Shown here: in pieces, positions 14,401 to 20,146 of the stretch
How positions within the stretch are numbered: position 1 is the first letter of the stretch
Layout of the letters: the number at the start of each line of letters is the position of its first letter
Position numbers and translations under genes: made by a program
The notes under the pieces: model-generated
What the model was told of the DNA's origin: nothing
The model's database searches: none
Seen by the model: only the letters and a program-made list of their open reading frames with translations
Origin: JBAZFF01 sp043815465
GTDB taxonomy: Bacteria > Patescibacteriota > Minisyncoccia > Minisyncoccales > RBG-13-42-11
Length of the DNA: 24,888 nucleotides
Direction: 5' to 3'
Assembly (NCBI GenBank): GCA_043815465.1
Contig: JBDRIW010000026.1
Location: 1-24,888, forward strand

Positions 14401-14487
14401 CCTGTTCAACAATGGAACAATGGAAAAAAAGAAGAATATAATAAAAGAAAAGTATTTAAACTTTCTAAGGCTGTTCCCGTAAAATGA
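11419..14487 (+). CDS. nrdD: Anaerobic (class III) ribonucleoside-triphosphate reductase with an intein
   Basis: A 1022-residue precursor; removing the intein (residues 274-589) leaves 706 residues, normal for NrdD. Residues 1-100 form an ATP-cone allosteric domain. The catalytic barrel has STYCCGWDL (about 177-185) and SMCCRLRLDN with active-site Cys candidates. The C-terminus has a zinc site (CPVHGY and CPQC) and the glycyl-radical loop RIVGYLRP. The enzyme makes dNTPs from NTPs without oxygen after activation by NrdG. Whether the reductant is formate or a thiol protein cannot be read with certainty; the upstream ferredoxin/Trx-FTR pair points to the thioredoxin type. No Shine-Dalgarno site precedes the ATG. 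The TGA stop overlaps the nrdG start. Confidence 0.95.
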   Translation: MLENKTKKIKKRDGSIVDFDQTKITDAIHKAIIATGQGNGEVSKKVSDKVVSILNRRFKDGEIPQVEQIQDIIEEVLILEDLVDTAKAYILYREQRRKIRETSVTLDDSVEMVDRYIKELDWQIKENANMSYSLQGLNYYGVSAITKQYWLNKVYPKEIRDALNSGDFHIHDLDNLSTYCCGWDLYDLILRGFGGVAGKIESSPPKHFRTALGQLVNFFYTLQGESAGAQAVSSFDTLLAPFVRYDNLDYKRVKQGLQEFLFNMAIPTRVGFQCLSEDTEILTPVGWKSHNEVKEKDSIYTFNIKNGELEEKIVDNVFAREYKGKMYNLRNRSQNQLISPQHRVVRQIFNADKYILEPIENVLKLKSPISIPVVCENINPDVEISDDQLKLMAWTLSEGTIEKDGSRRVSIYQSLAANQENYNEIVGLLDNFNFEYSSRLQTGLGTCNALRLSPTSSKVLHQWFGETKKVFPQSFFMLSKRQARLFLDTYIKGDGWEEKYRRRITVTDEEFLKALEAIVVLAGYNFSVKERKPQGISKKIQYIITLTEAKHDYIQEIKEVDYHGIIWSVHTENETVIAKRKGQVFVTGNTPFTNITLDIKAPSTLAKQPVIIGGKPQDETYGDFQEEMNMINQAFYEGLMEGDAKGRPFTFPIPTVNIGKDFDWDSKVLEPLWEATAKYGVNYFSNFINSGMDVEDARSMCCRLRLDNRELLRRGGGLFGSQPLTGSVGVVTINLPRIGYLSKTKKDFINRLEKIMDLAKESLEIKRKALDNFMEKGLYPYSKHYLAGVKKMRGSYWGNHFSTIGLLGMNEALLNFLEEDTGSVKGKKFTMEILDFMRDKLVEYQKETGNLYNLEATPAEGASYRLALKDKEKYADIVTAGSKEVPFYTNSTQLPVNYTDDVFEALKLQDEIQGKYTGGTVLHVFLGERISDPAAAKALVKKAFEKFSLPYLTLTPTFSICPVHGYISGEHFECPQCTIKQPCEVYSRIVGYLRPVQQWNNGKKEEYNKRKVFKLSKAVPVK
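12238..13185 (+). mobile_element. LAGLIDADG intein inside nrdD
   Basis: A 316-residue intein from Cys274 to Asn589, inserted between GFQ and TPFTN, a conserved NrdD stretch, with Thr590 as the +1 nucleophile. Block A is CLSEDTEILTPVGW; block B is SPQHRVV; a LAGLIDADG endonuclease is shown by the paired motifs LMAWTLSEG and LFLDTYIKGDG; block F is YHGIIWSVHT; block G is VFVTGN. The residue before the terminal Asn is Gly where His is usual, known in some active inteins but slower in others. The first DOD motif is degenerate (Ser-Glu-Gly), while the second keeps its Asp, so endonuclease activity is uncertain. Confidence 0.92.
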
Positions 14488-15185
14488 TAAAAATAGGTGG
14501 TATTCAAAAAACTACTCTTATAGATTATCCTGGTCGCGTAGCTAGCACTGTTTTTCTCTCTGGGTGTAATTTTCGTTGTCCTTTTTGTTATTCTTCAGAA
14601 TTGGTATTACCGGAGAAGATAAAAGATCATCCTCAATTTTCAGAGGATTATTTTTTTGATTTTTTGAAAGAAAGAGTTGGATTATTAGAGGGAGTAGTGG
14701 TTTGTGGGGGAGAGCCTACTATAAATAAAGATTTACCAGAGTTTATAAAGAAGATAAAAGACATGGGGTTTCTGGTTAAATTAGATACTAATGGATCAAA
14801 TCCTGACATGTTAGAATATCTTATAAAGGAAGGATTATTAGACTATGTAGCTATGGATATTAAGAATTCTAAGGAAAAATACGTTCAAACAGTGAAAGGA
14901 GAAGTCGATTTAAAGAGTATTGATAGGAGTGTTAATCTTTTGAAGGAAGGAAAGGTAGATTATGAGTTCAGAACAACTATTGTTCCTGGTGTTCATGATA
15001 AAAAAGATATTTTAAGTATTGCTAAATGGATTTCTCCTGCTAAAAGATATTTTTTACAGAACTTTAAGGCAGAAAAAACAATAGATAGTAGCTTTGAAAA
15101 CGTAAAACCTTATTTAAACTCATTCATTTCAGAGATTAGAGAAGAAATAGCGCCTTATTTTAGGGAGTGTTATTTTAGAGATTAA
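14484..15185 (+). CDS. nrdG: Anaerobic ribonucleotide reductase activating radical-SAM enzyme
   Basis: A 233-residue radical-SAM protein. CNFRCPFC supplies the three cluster ligands Cys28, Cys32 and Cys35; VVCGGEPT is the SAM-binding GGE motif; KLDTNGSNP is a further conserved segment. It cleaves S-adenosylmethionine with a reduced [4Fe-4S] cluster and places the radical on the NrdD glycine. It is longer than the E. coli NrdG and of the type often annotated as anaerobic RNR activase NrdG or pyruvate-formate-lyase activase. The ATG overlaps the nrdD TGA by four bases (ATGA), so the pair is translationally coupled. The electron source could be the upstream ferredoxin. Confidence 0.92.
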   Translation: MIKIGGIQKTTLIDYPGRVASTVFLSGCNFRCPFCYSSELVLPEKIKDHPQFSEDYFFDFLKERVGLLEGVVVCGGEPTINKDLPEFIKKIKDMGFLVKLDTNGSNPDMLEYLIKEGLLDYVAMDIKNSKEKYVQTVKGEVDLKSIDRSVNLLKEGKVDYEFRTTIVPGVHDKKDILSIAKWISPAKRYFLQNFKAEKTIDSSFENVKPYLNSFISEIREEIAPYFRECYFRD

Positions 15186-15198
15186 TTTTTAAAGGGGC

Positions 15199-15260
15199 TT
15201 GACTTACATTTGTGCTTAAATTAAGCTTAACTAAGTTATGAAAGGTCGTTTTAATATAAT
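15199..15260 (+). promoter_or_regulatory. Promoter region with palindromes before the DUF5679 gene
   Basis: TTGACT (15199-15204) has TAAGCT at 15222-15227 after 17 nt; a second -10 (TATAAT, 15255-15260) lies 11 nt before the ATG. The perfect palindrome GCTTAAATTAAGC (15214-15226) overlaps the first promoter and could be an operator. Confidence 0.45.
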
Positions 15261-15271
15261 ATTTAAATATT

Positions 15272-15427
15272 ATGGAAGCTTATTGTGTAAAATGCAAAGC
15301 TAAAAGAGAAATTACAGACCCTAAGGAAGTTGAAATGAAAGGAAAAGGTGGTGCCAAGAGAAGAGCTATGACAGGTACTTGCCCAAAATGTTCAACAAAG
15401 ATGTTTAGAATCATGGGAAACAAATAA
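15272..15427 (+). CDS. DUF5679 zinc-ribbon mini-protein
   Basis: A 51-residue protein with two CxxC pairs: YCVKC near the N-terminus and CPKC near the C-terminus, forming a one-zinc ribbon. The spacing and the KMFRI tail match DUF5679, a family of tiny proteins common in CPR and other bacteria with no known function. It is basic in the middle (KGKGGAKRRAM), which would suit RNA or ribosome contact. It stands alone between a promoter and a terminator. Confidence 0.85.
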   Translation: MEAYCVKCKAKREITDPKEVEMKGKGGAKRRAMTGTCPKCSTKMFRIMGNK

Positions 15428-15474
15428 AGATTTCCGGAAATCTTTAAAGACCGCTCTTAATAGGGGCGGTTTTT
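15427..15474 (+). terminator. Tandem hairpins ending in a terminator
   Basis: AAGATTTC-cg-GAAATCTT (15427-15444) is followed by ACCGC (15450-15454)/GCGGT (15466-15470) and five Ts. The second hairpin is the terminator. Confidence 0.8.
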
Positions 15475-15505
15475 GATTAAAGATTATTTCAGTTATAATT
15501 AGGTA

Positions 15506-16372
15506 ATGAAGAATAAAAAAATTACTCTTTCAATTTTAAGTTTTCTTATTGTTCTTACTATTATTTTCGGATTAATATTTTTTAATTTAAAGAATGATAA
15601 TTATCTAGAGTTAACTTTTTTTGATGTAGGACAAGGGGATAGTACTTTTATAGAAACATCTCATGGTTATCAGATTTTAATAGACGGAGGACCAGACTCT
15701 TCTGTTTTAGAAAAACTTGAAAAAGAAATGTTTTCACTTGATAGGACAATCGATTTAATTATTTTGTCCCATCCAGAGCATGATCACATAGCAGGATTAA
15801 TAGAAGTTTTAAAAAGGTATGAGGTAGGACATATATTGTGGAATGGAGTAGATAGAGATTCTAGTGAGTTAGTAGAATGGAATAATTTATTAGAAGAAAA
15901 AGGAACCAAAGTTTTTATTGCCAAAGGAGATTTTAAAATATATTTTGGTGAATCAGAATTTTTAAAAGTTATATATCCTTTTAAATCTTTAGAAGGGGAA
16001 CTAGTTGAAGGAGCTAATGAAACTTCTATTGTTTTTAAATTAGTTTTTGGGGAAACTTCTTTTTTATTCACAGGAGATATATCTAAAGAGGTAGAAAAAG
16101 ATATTTTAGACAAAGAGATAGATGTTGATGCAGATGTCTTAAAAATAGCTCATCATGGGAGTAAATATTCTACCTCAGAAGAATTTTTAATATCTGCCTC
16201 GCCTAATTCTGTTGTTATTTTTTCGGGGAGAGATAACTCCTATGGTCATCCACACCCCGAAGTTTTGGAACTTTTAAATAAATATGGTATAAATATTTTC
16301 AGAACAGATTTAAATGGCGACATTAAATTAATATCAGATAAAAATAAAGTATATGGATTTTCCAATATTTAA
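15506..16372 (+). CDS. ComEC/Rec2-like metallo-beta-lactamase-fold protein, membrane-anchored
   Basis: A 288-residue protein. Residues 7-27 form one N-terminal membrane segment; the rest is an extracellular metallo-beta-lactamase domain of the ComEC type. Metal motif: SHPEHDH (88-94), where the usual Asp at position 91 is Glu; further ligands lie in LFTGD and AHHGSKYST. In ComEC this domain degrades the non-transported DNA strand; stand-alone versions may be secreted nucleases or phosphodiesterases. CPR bacteria often carry competence genes, but no ComEC channel lies here. The last 20 bases overlap the adenylate kinase gene, so the two are co-translated. Confidence 0.85.
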   Translation: MKNKKITLSILSFLIVLTIIFGLIFFNLKNDNYLELTFFDVGQGDSTFIETSHGYQILIDGGPDSSVLEKLEKEMFSLDRTIDLIILSHPEHDHIAGLIEVLKRYEVGHILWNGVDRDSSELVEWNNLLEEKGTKVFIAKGDFKIYFGESEFLKVIYPFKSLEGELVEGANETSIVFKLVFGETSFLFTGDISKEVEKDILDKEIDVDADVLKIAHHGSKYSTSEEFLISASPNSVVIFSGRDNSYGHPHPEVLELLNKYGINIFRTDLNGDIKLISDKNKVYGFSNI

Positions 16373-17420
16373 AACAAAAATAGAGGGGAAAAATGAGAAA
16401 TTTAATTTAAACGATCCTAAGGAAAGGGAAGCTTATTTTAATTATAAGGCTGGAGATGAGATAAAAAAGCTTAGAAATTACTTGGGTAAAGGCAATAGTT
16501 TTATCGCTTATTTGGTCGGGAAAAAGAGTTCGGGAAAGGGGACTTATTCTAAGATGTTTGCTGAGATAGTGGCTCCAGGCAAAATAGAACATTTTTCCGT
16601 TGGAGATATGATAAGGTCTATAGATGCAGAACTTAAAGATAAGAAAAAGAAGAAAGAATTAGTAGAATTTTTAGAGAAGAATTATAGAGGATGGATTTCT
16701 GTTAAAGAGTTAATAAAACTTTTAGAAAAGAGAAGCACTAAAGTTTTATTACCCACAGAATTGCTTCTTACTCTAGTTAAAAGAGAAATACAAAAGAGAC
16801 CCAAGAGAACTATTTTTATAGATGGATTTCCCAGGGACTTAGATCAAATTAATTTCTCTTTATTCTTTAGAGATTTGATAGATTATAGAACGGATCCTGA
16901 TTTATTCATTTTAATAAGTGTTCCTACAAACGTTATAGATGAAAGAATAAAATCAAGAAGAGTATGTCCTAGTTGTCAGACTTCTAGAAATTTAAGATTG
17001 TTACCTACTTCTAAGGTAGGATATGAAGAAAAGAAAAAAGAATTCTTTTTATTGTGCGACAACCCAGGGTGTAAAGAAATCAAACTATCTCCAAAAGAGG
17101 GGGATGAGTTTGGCATAGGACCAATTAGAGAAAGATTAGAGAAGGATGATATGTTAGTGAGGGAAGCTGCTTCTCTGCATGGAATTCCAAAGATATTCTT
17201 AAGGAATGCAATTCCTAAAACAAAAGTTAAAGCTACTACTGATGATTATGAAATAACTCCAGAATATTATTATGTGTGGAATGAAAAAACAAAGAAAGCA
17301 GAAGTAAAAGAAAAACCTTGGTTGGTTTTAGATGATGAAGGAAAACAATCTTATAGTTTACTTCCTCCTCCTGTAGTACTTTCAATGATAAAGCAGATGG
17401 TAAAAGTTTTAGGACTTTAA
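16353..17420 (+). CDS. Long divergent adenylate kinase-like nucleoside monophosphate kinase
   Basis: A 355-residue protein with an adenylate-kinase core. P-loop GKKSSGKGT (56-64), the NMP-binding HFSVGDMIR, the DGFPRDLDQI motif, and a zinc LID (CPSC, then CDNPGC) with RRVC. Usual adenylate kinases are about 215 residues; this one has a 50-residue N-terminal extension, an enlarged LID and a C-terminal extension of about 70 residues rich in aromatic and charged residues. It likely moves phosphate between ATP and AMP or a related NMP. The start overlaps the preceding gene by 20 bases. Whether it is the only adenylate kinase of the cell cannot be judged here. Confidence 0.82.
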   Translation: MDFPIFKTKIEGKNEKFNLNDPKEREAYFNYKAGDEIKKLRNYLGKGNSFIAYLVGKKSSGKGTYSKMFAEIVAPGKIEHFSVGDMIRSIDAELKDKKKKKELVEFLEKNYRGWISVKELIKLLEKRSTKVLLPTELLLTLVKREIQKRPKRTIFIDGFPRDLDQINFSLFFRDLIDYRTDPDLFILISVPTNVIDERIKSRRVCPSCQTSRNLRLLPTSKVGYEEKKKEFFLLCDNPGCKEIKLSPKEGDEFGIGPIRERLEKDDMLVREAASLHGIPKIFLRNAIPKTKVKATTDDYEITPEYYYVWNEKTKKAEVKEKPWLVLDDEGKQSYSLLPPPVVLSMIKQMVKVLGL

Positions 17421-17426
17421 TTTGAT

Positions 17427-17456
17427 TTGACACACTTTTAAGCTCAGAGGTATAAT
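17427..17456 (+). promoter_or_regulatory. Strong consensus promoter of the 6S-like RNA
   Basis: TTGACA (17427-17432), 18-nt spacer, TATAAT (17451-17456): both boxes are perfect consensus. The first transcribed base should be near 17462. Confidence 0.85.
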
Positions 17457-17461
17457 TAGTG

Positions 17462-17627
17462 CAGGCTCCGATTACTCTAGATAAATCTGGTACAAAATTT
17501 GGAAACGGGAATTGGATATGATTCTTGCCCCGTGGGGCGAGACCTAGATTCCCACTTAATTTATTTTCCGATAATTTACCTAGATAATTGGAGTCTATAA
17601 AAAACCTCCCTTAGTGGGAGATTTTTT
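17462..17627 (+). ncRNA. ssrS: 6S RNA-like gene
   Basis: About 165 nt with a rod-like fold. The ends close with AGGCTCCGATTA (17463-17474)/TAATTGGAGTCT (17585-17596), 12 bp with two G-U pairs. The stem goes on with CTAGATAAAT (17477-17486)/ATTTACCTAG (17574-17583), one mismatch. A large internal bubble follows, then GGGAAT/ATTCCC and the terminal hairpin CTTGCCC-cgtg-GGGCGAG (17524-17541). A long closing stem, central bubble and apical hairpin are the 6S RNA plan, which mimics an open promoter and binds sigma-70 polymerase. The terminator CTCCC-ttagt-GGGAG plus Ts ends it at 17627. SRP and RNase P signature motifs are absent. Sequence identity to known 6S RNAs is not tested. Confidence 0.6.
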
Positions 17628-17633
17628 GTTTTA

Positions 17634-17661
17634 TTGACAATTAGGAAAATATTATTATAAT
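17634..17661 (+). promoter_or_regulatory. Promoter of the 166-residue gene
   Basis: TTGACA (17634-17639), 16-nt spacer, TATAAT (17656-17661), immediately after the 6S-like terminator. Confidence 0.8.
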
Positions 17662-17690
17662 GTAAGTATAAATAAATAGGAGGAAGATCT

Positions 17691-18191
17691 TTGAATAAAA
17701 AAATGATGGTTGTTGGATTAGTTGAGAGGGTAGAACATCTGCCCAGCAGAGAAATCTCTTGTGAAAATATGGAAGATGTTGGGAATGAATTATTAAAATT
17801 AAAGGCTCTGGGATATTCTGCTGCTCAGGTTAGATATTACATTGATACTTCATTCTATATTGCGATGAGGGGAGAAGAGGCCATGATCATAAGTGGAGAC
17901 ATGTCTGGCTCTGTATCTCCTAATGGGTATCAAAAAGAAGACAAGCTGAGGCTTATCGTTAGTGATCTTGGAGCTCCTTATCTTTATCTTGGAGGATTAG
18001 ACAAGGTCACAAGTGATTTGGTATACAATGGGGGTTGCTGGATTTATGAGGGTAATCCAGCCACAGTTAAACTTTTTTTCTTATTAAAAAAGAAATATCT
18101 TCCTGTTTCACGGAAGATCCCAGAGATAATTAAAAATAGTGAGCGACGCGTATGTGTCGCTATGGAACAGACGCTTCAGTCTGCTCTGTAA
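17691..18191 (+). CDS. Unknown 166-residue soluble protein
   Basis: Not recognised. The start is TTG at 17691, fixed by AGGAGGA at 17678-17684; the ATG at 17703 would be too far from it. The product is mixed alpha/beta with no signal peptide or membrane span, an early acidic helix (MEDVGNELLKLKALGYSAAQ), a central Gly/Tyr-rich part (LGAPYLYLGGL) and a basic C-terminal helix. The good promoter, ribosome site and terminator show a deliberately expressed single gene. No neighbour hints at function. Its base composition is somewhat less AT-rich than the ribosomal genes nearby. Confidence 0.75.
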   Translation: MNKKMMVVGLVERVEHLPSREISCENMEDVGNELLKLKALGYSAAQVRYYIDTSFYIAMRGEEAMIISGDMSGSVSPNGYQKEDKLRLIVSDLGAPYLYLGGLDKVTSDLVYNGGCWIYEGNPATVKLFFLLKKKYLPVSRKIPEIIKNSERRVCVAMEQTLQSAL

Positions 18192-18214
18192 AAAATCAGT
18201 CCTTTATTGCACAA

Positions 18215-18247
18215 AGAGCAGCTTCTATTAGCTGCTCTATTTTTTTA
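18215..18247 (+). terminator. Rho-independent terminator
   Basis: AGAGCAGC (18215-18222)/GCTGCTCT (18231-18238), perfect 8 bp, followed by A and seven Ts. It also separates this unit from the convergent rpmB. Confidence 0.9.
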
Positions 18248-18266
18248 ATGTATTGTCTTCTGGTTT

Positions 18267-18461
18267 TTATTTTTTTCTGTCCTTTGTCATGGCCTTAATA
18301 CATTTAGTACAGGCTTTAACTCTTTTTCCAGAAGGTAAAGTAACCCATTGTAGATTGGGTTGTTTCCTTGTCGTGGTTGTAGGATTATATTTTCCTCTAA
18401 GCTTTACAAGCTTTCCAACCATTCTTGATGTCTTTTCACAAATTGTACAAATTCTTGCCAT
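18267..18461 (-). CDS. rpmB: 50S ribosomal protein L28
   Basis: A 64-residue L28, the only gene found on the minus strand. It opens with MARICTICEK (first CxxC) and later has RKQPNLQWV, the family's PNLQ core, and VKACTKCIKAM (second CxxC), so it is the zinc-binding C+ form. Length is normal. It binds 23S rRNA near the E site of the large subunit. A frame on the plus strand over the same bases is a shadow rich in hydrophobic residues. It is convergent with the unknown 166-residue gene and divergent from the M50 protease gene. Confidence 0.92.
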   Translation of the reverse strand: MARICTICEKTSRMVGKLVKLRGKYNPTTTTRKQPNLQWVTLPSGKRVKACTKCIKAMTKDRKK

Positions 18462-18490
18462 AACTTTATATATATTAATGTTTCATATAT

Positions 18491-18518
18491 ATAATATACA
18501 TTTTTTAAAATTAATCAA
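18491..18518 (-). promoter_or_regulatory. Probable rpmB promoter
   Basis: Read on the minus strand: TTGATT (18518-18513), 16-nt spacer, TATTAT (18496-18491), giving a leader of about 20-25 nt before the ATG at 18461. Confidence 0.45.
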
Positions 18519-18537
18519 GGTGTGTTAAGATAATACT

Positions 18538-19158
18538 ATGTTAATTACTATATTTACACTTATCGTTTTATTATTTTCAATTGTAATTCATGAGATAACT
18601 CATGGCTCTGTTGCTTTGTCGCAAGGAGATCCTACGGCAAAGTATGCGGGTAGATTAACATTGAATCCATTGAAACACATCGATTTATTTGGCACAATTA
18701 TTCTTCCTCTTTTAATTGTTTTTACATATATGGGTTTAGGGGTTATGGGACCAGTTATTGGATGGGCAAAACCAGTTCCTGTAAATCCAAATAACTTTAG
18801 AGATAGAAGATGGGGAGAATTAAAAGTTTCTATTGCGGGTCCTGCTATTAATTTTTTAATAGCTATTATATTTGGATTGGCTTTAAGATTTTTTCAATTG
18901 CCAGAGATTATGATAGAGCTATTTAGTATAATATGTATATATAATTTTTTGTGGGGATTATTCAATTTATTACCTATTCCCCCTTTAGATGGTTCTCATA
19001 TCTTGTTTTCATTTTTACCTTTTGGGTTTACTAAGTTAAAGCTTCAGCTTCAGCAGTATGGATTCTTCATTATAATTATTTTTGTGTTTTTATTAGGTGG
19101 ATTAAGGGTTTTATTTGGTTTAGCTTATTTCTTTTTCTCTTTGGTCACTGGAATTTAA
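18538..19158 (+). CDS. M50-family site-2-type membrane metalloprotease
   Basis: A 206-residue membrane protein. The zinc motif HEITH lies in the first membrane helix (residues 18-22); the second M50 motif NLLPIPPLDGS is near residue 145 and supplies the third ligand Asp. Four to five hydrophobic segments are present. There is no PDZ domain, so it is the short SpoIVFB/YwhC-like type of intramembrane protease, common and often of unknown substrate in bacteria. The GATAAT box a few bases before the ATG suggests a leaderless or very short-leader mRNA. It is divergent from rpmB and sits upstream of the str cluster, which has its own promoter. Confidence 0.9.
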   Translation: MLITIFTLIVLLFSIVIHEITHGSVALSQGDPTAKYAGRLTLNPLKHIDLFGTIILPLLIVFTYMGLGVMGPVIGWAKPVPVNPNNFRDRRWGELKVSIAGPAINFLIAIIFGLALRFFQLPEIMIELFSIICIYNFLWGLFNLLPIPPLDGSHILFSFLPFGFTKLKLQLQQYGFFIIIIFVFLLGGLRVLFGLAYFFFSLVTGI

Positions 19159-19187
19159 TTGACCTCTTAATATGTATATGTTATAGT
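19159..19187 (+). promoter_or_regulatory. Promoter of the str cluster
   Basis: TTGACC (19159-19164), 17-nt spacer, TATAGT (19182-19187), 31 nt before the rpsL start. Confidence 0.7.
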
Positions 19188-19218
19188 AATCGTTGAGCAT
19201 TCTGCTCTTATTTAATTT

Positions 19219-19665
19219 ATGCCAACAATAAGCCAACTCGTAAAAAAGGGAAGAAAAAAATCAACAAAGAAGGATAAATCTCCAGCTTTGTCTTTTGGTT
19301 TTAATATTTTAAAAAATAGACCTAAGAATTTCGCTTCACCTTTGAAAAGGGGAGTTTGTCAGAAAGTTTTTACAATTACTCCTAAAAAACCTAATTCAGC
19401 TTTGAGAAAAGTTTGTAGAGTTCGTTTGACTAATGGAATGGAAGTTACAGCTTACATCCCAGGAGAAGGACATAATCTACAAGAGCATTCAGTGGTTGTG
19501 ATTAGGGGTGGAAGAGTTAAAGACTTACCAGGAGTTAGATATCATGTTGTTAGAGGATTGTTAGATTCAAGTGGAGTAGAAGGAAGAAGACAAAGAAGAT
19601 CAAAATATGGAGCTAAAAGAGTTGCAGCTCCAGCTAAAACAGTAGCTCCAGTAGTAGCTAAATAA
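19219..19665 (+). CDS. rpsL: 30S ribosomal protein S12 with an N-terminal insertion
   Basis: A 148-residue S12. The decoding-site loops TPKKPNSALRK and PGEGHNLQEH are intact, as is RGGRVKDLPGVRYH. The usual link SPAL-(4-5 residues)-KRGVC is expanded by about 18 residues (SFGFNILKNRPKNFASPL), of a kind I recall from Parcubacteria S12. A 15-residue Ala/Pro/Val tail is also added at the C-terminus. No change is seen at the Lys positions tied to streptomycin resistance. It is the first gene of the str cluster and lies 2 nt before rpsG. Confidence 0.95.
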   Translation: MPTISQLVKKGRKKSTKKDKSPALSFGFNILKNRPKNFASPLKRGVCQKVFTITPKKPNSALRKVCRVRLTNGMEVTAYIPGEGHNLQEHSVVVIRGGRVKDLPGVRYHVVRGLLDSSGVEGRRQRRSKYGAKRVAAPAKTVAPVVAK

Positions 19666-19667
19666 TT

Positions 19668-20135
19668 ATGGCCAGAGGAAAAACATCTACAAGAATAATA
19701 ATGCCAGACCCTGTTTATAACAACTTGCTTGTCGCTAAGTTTATAAATAAGATAATGGAAAGAGGTAAAAAATCAGTAGCTAGAAAGATAGTCTACGATG
19801 CTTTTAATATTATAAAAGAAAAAACTAAAAAAGATCCTTTAGAAGTTTTTGAAACATGTTTAGAAAATGCATCTCCAGTTTTAGAAGTAAAAGCGAAGAG
19901 AGTTGGAGGGGCAACTTATCAAGTTCCTAGAGAAGTAACAGGAAATAGAAGAATTGCTTTAGCTATGAGATGGATTATTTCAGCTGCTAAAAATAAGAAA
20001 GGAAAGCCAATGAGAGAGAAGTTGGCTGAAGAATTAATTTCAACACTTAATAATGAAGGTTCTGCCATTAAGAAGAAAGAAGACATGCACAGAATGGCAG
20101 AAGCTAATAGAGCCTTTGCTCATTTTGCCTGGTAA
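19668..20135 (+). CDS. rpsG: 30S ribosomal protein S7
   Basis: A 155-residue S7, full length, with the family landmarks PDPVYNNLLVAKFINKIM, RVGGATYQVP and the C-terminal HRMAEANRAFAHFAW. It nucleates assembly of the 30S head by binding 16S rRNA and lies at the E site. It starts 2 nt after rpsL and is followed by fusA after 11 nt, the classic str order, so one mRNA is expected. In E. coli S7 represses its own operon; no such site is evident here. Confidence 0.96.
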   Translation: MARGKTSTRIIMPDPVYNNLLVAKFINKIMERGKKSVARKIVYDAFNIIKEKTKKDPLEVFETCLENASPVLEVKAKRVGGATYQVPREVTGNRRIALAMRWIISAAKNKKGKPMREKLAEELISTLNNEGSAIKKKEDMHRMAEANRAFAHFAW

Positions 20136-20146
20136 AATATTGAACT

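Noticed and set aside
17462..17627. SRP RNA or RNase P RNA
   Set aside because: The GGAAGG/AGCAGCC-type SRP apical motif and the RNase P GAGGAAAGTCC motif are absent; the rod-with-bubble plan fits 6S better.
18253..18528. A 91-codon plus-strand frame opposite rpmB
   Set aside because: It is hydrophobic shadow sequence; the minus strand codes a clear L28 with both CxxC motifs.
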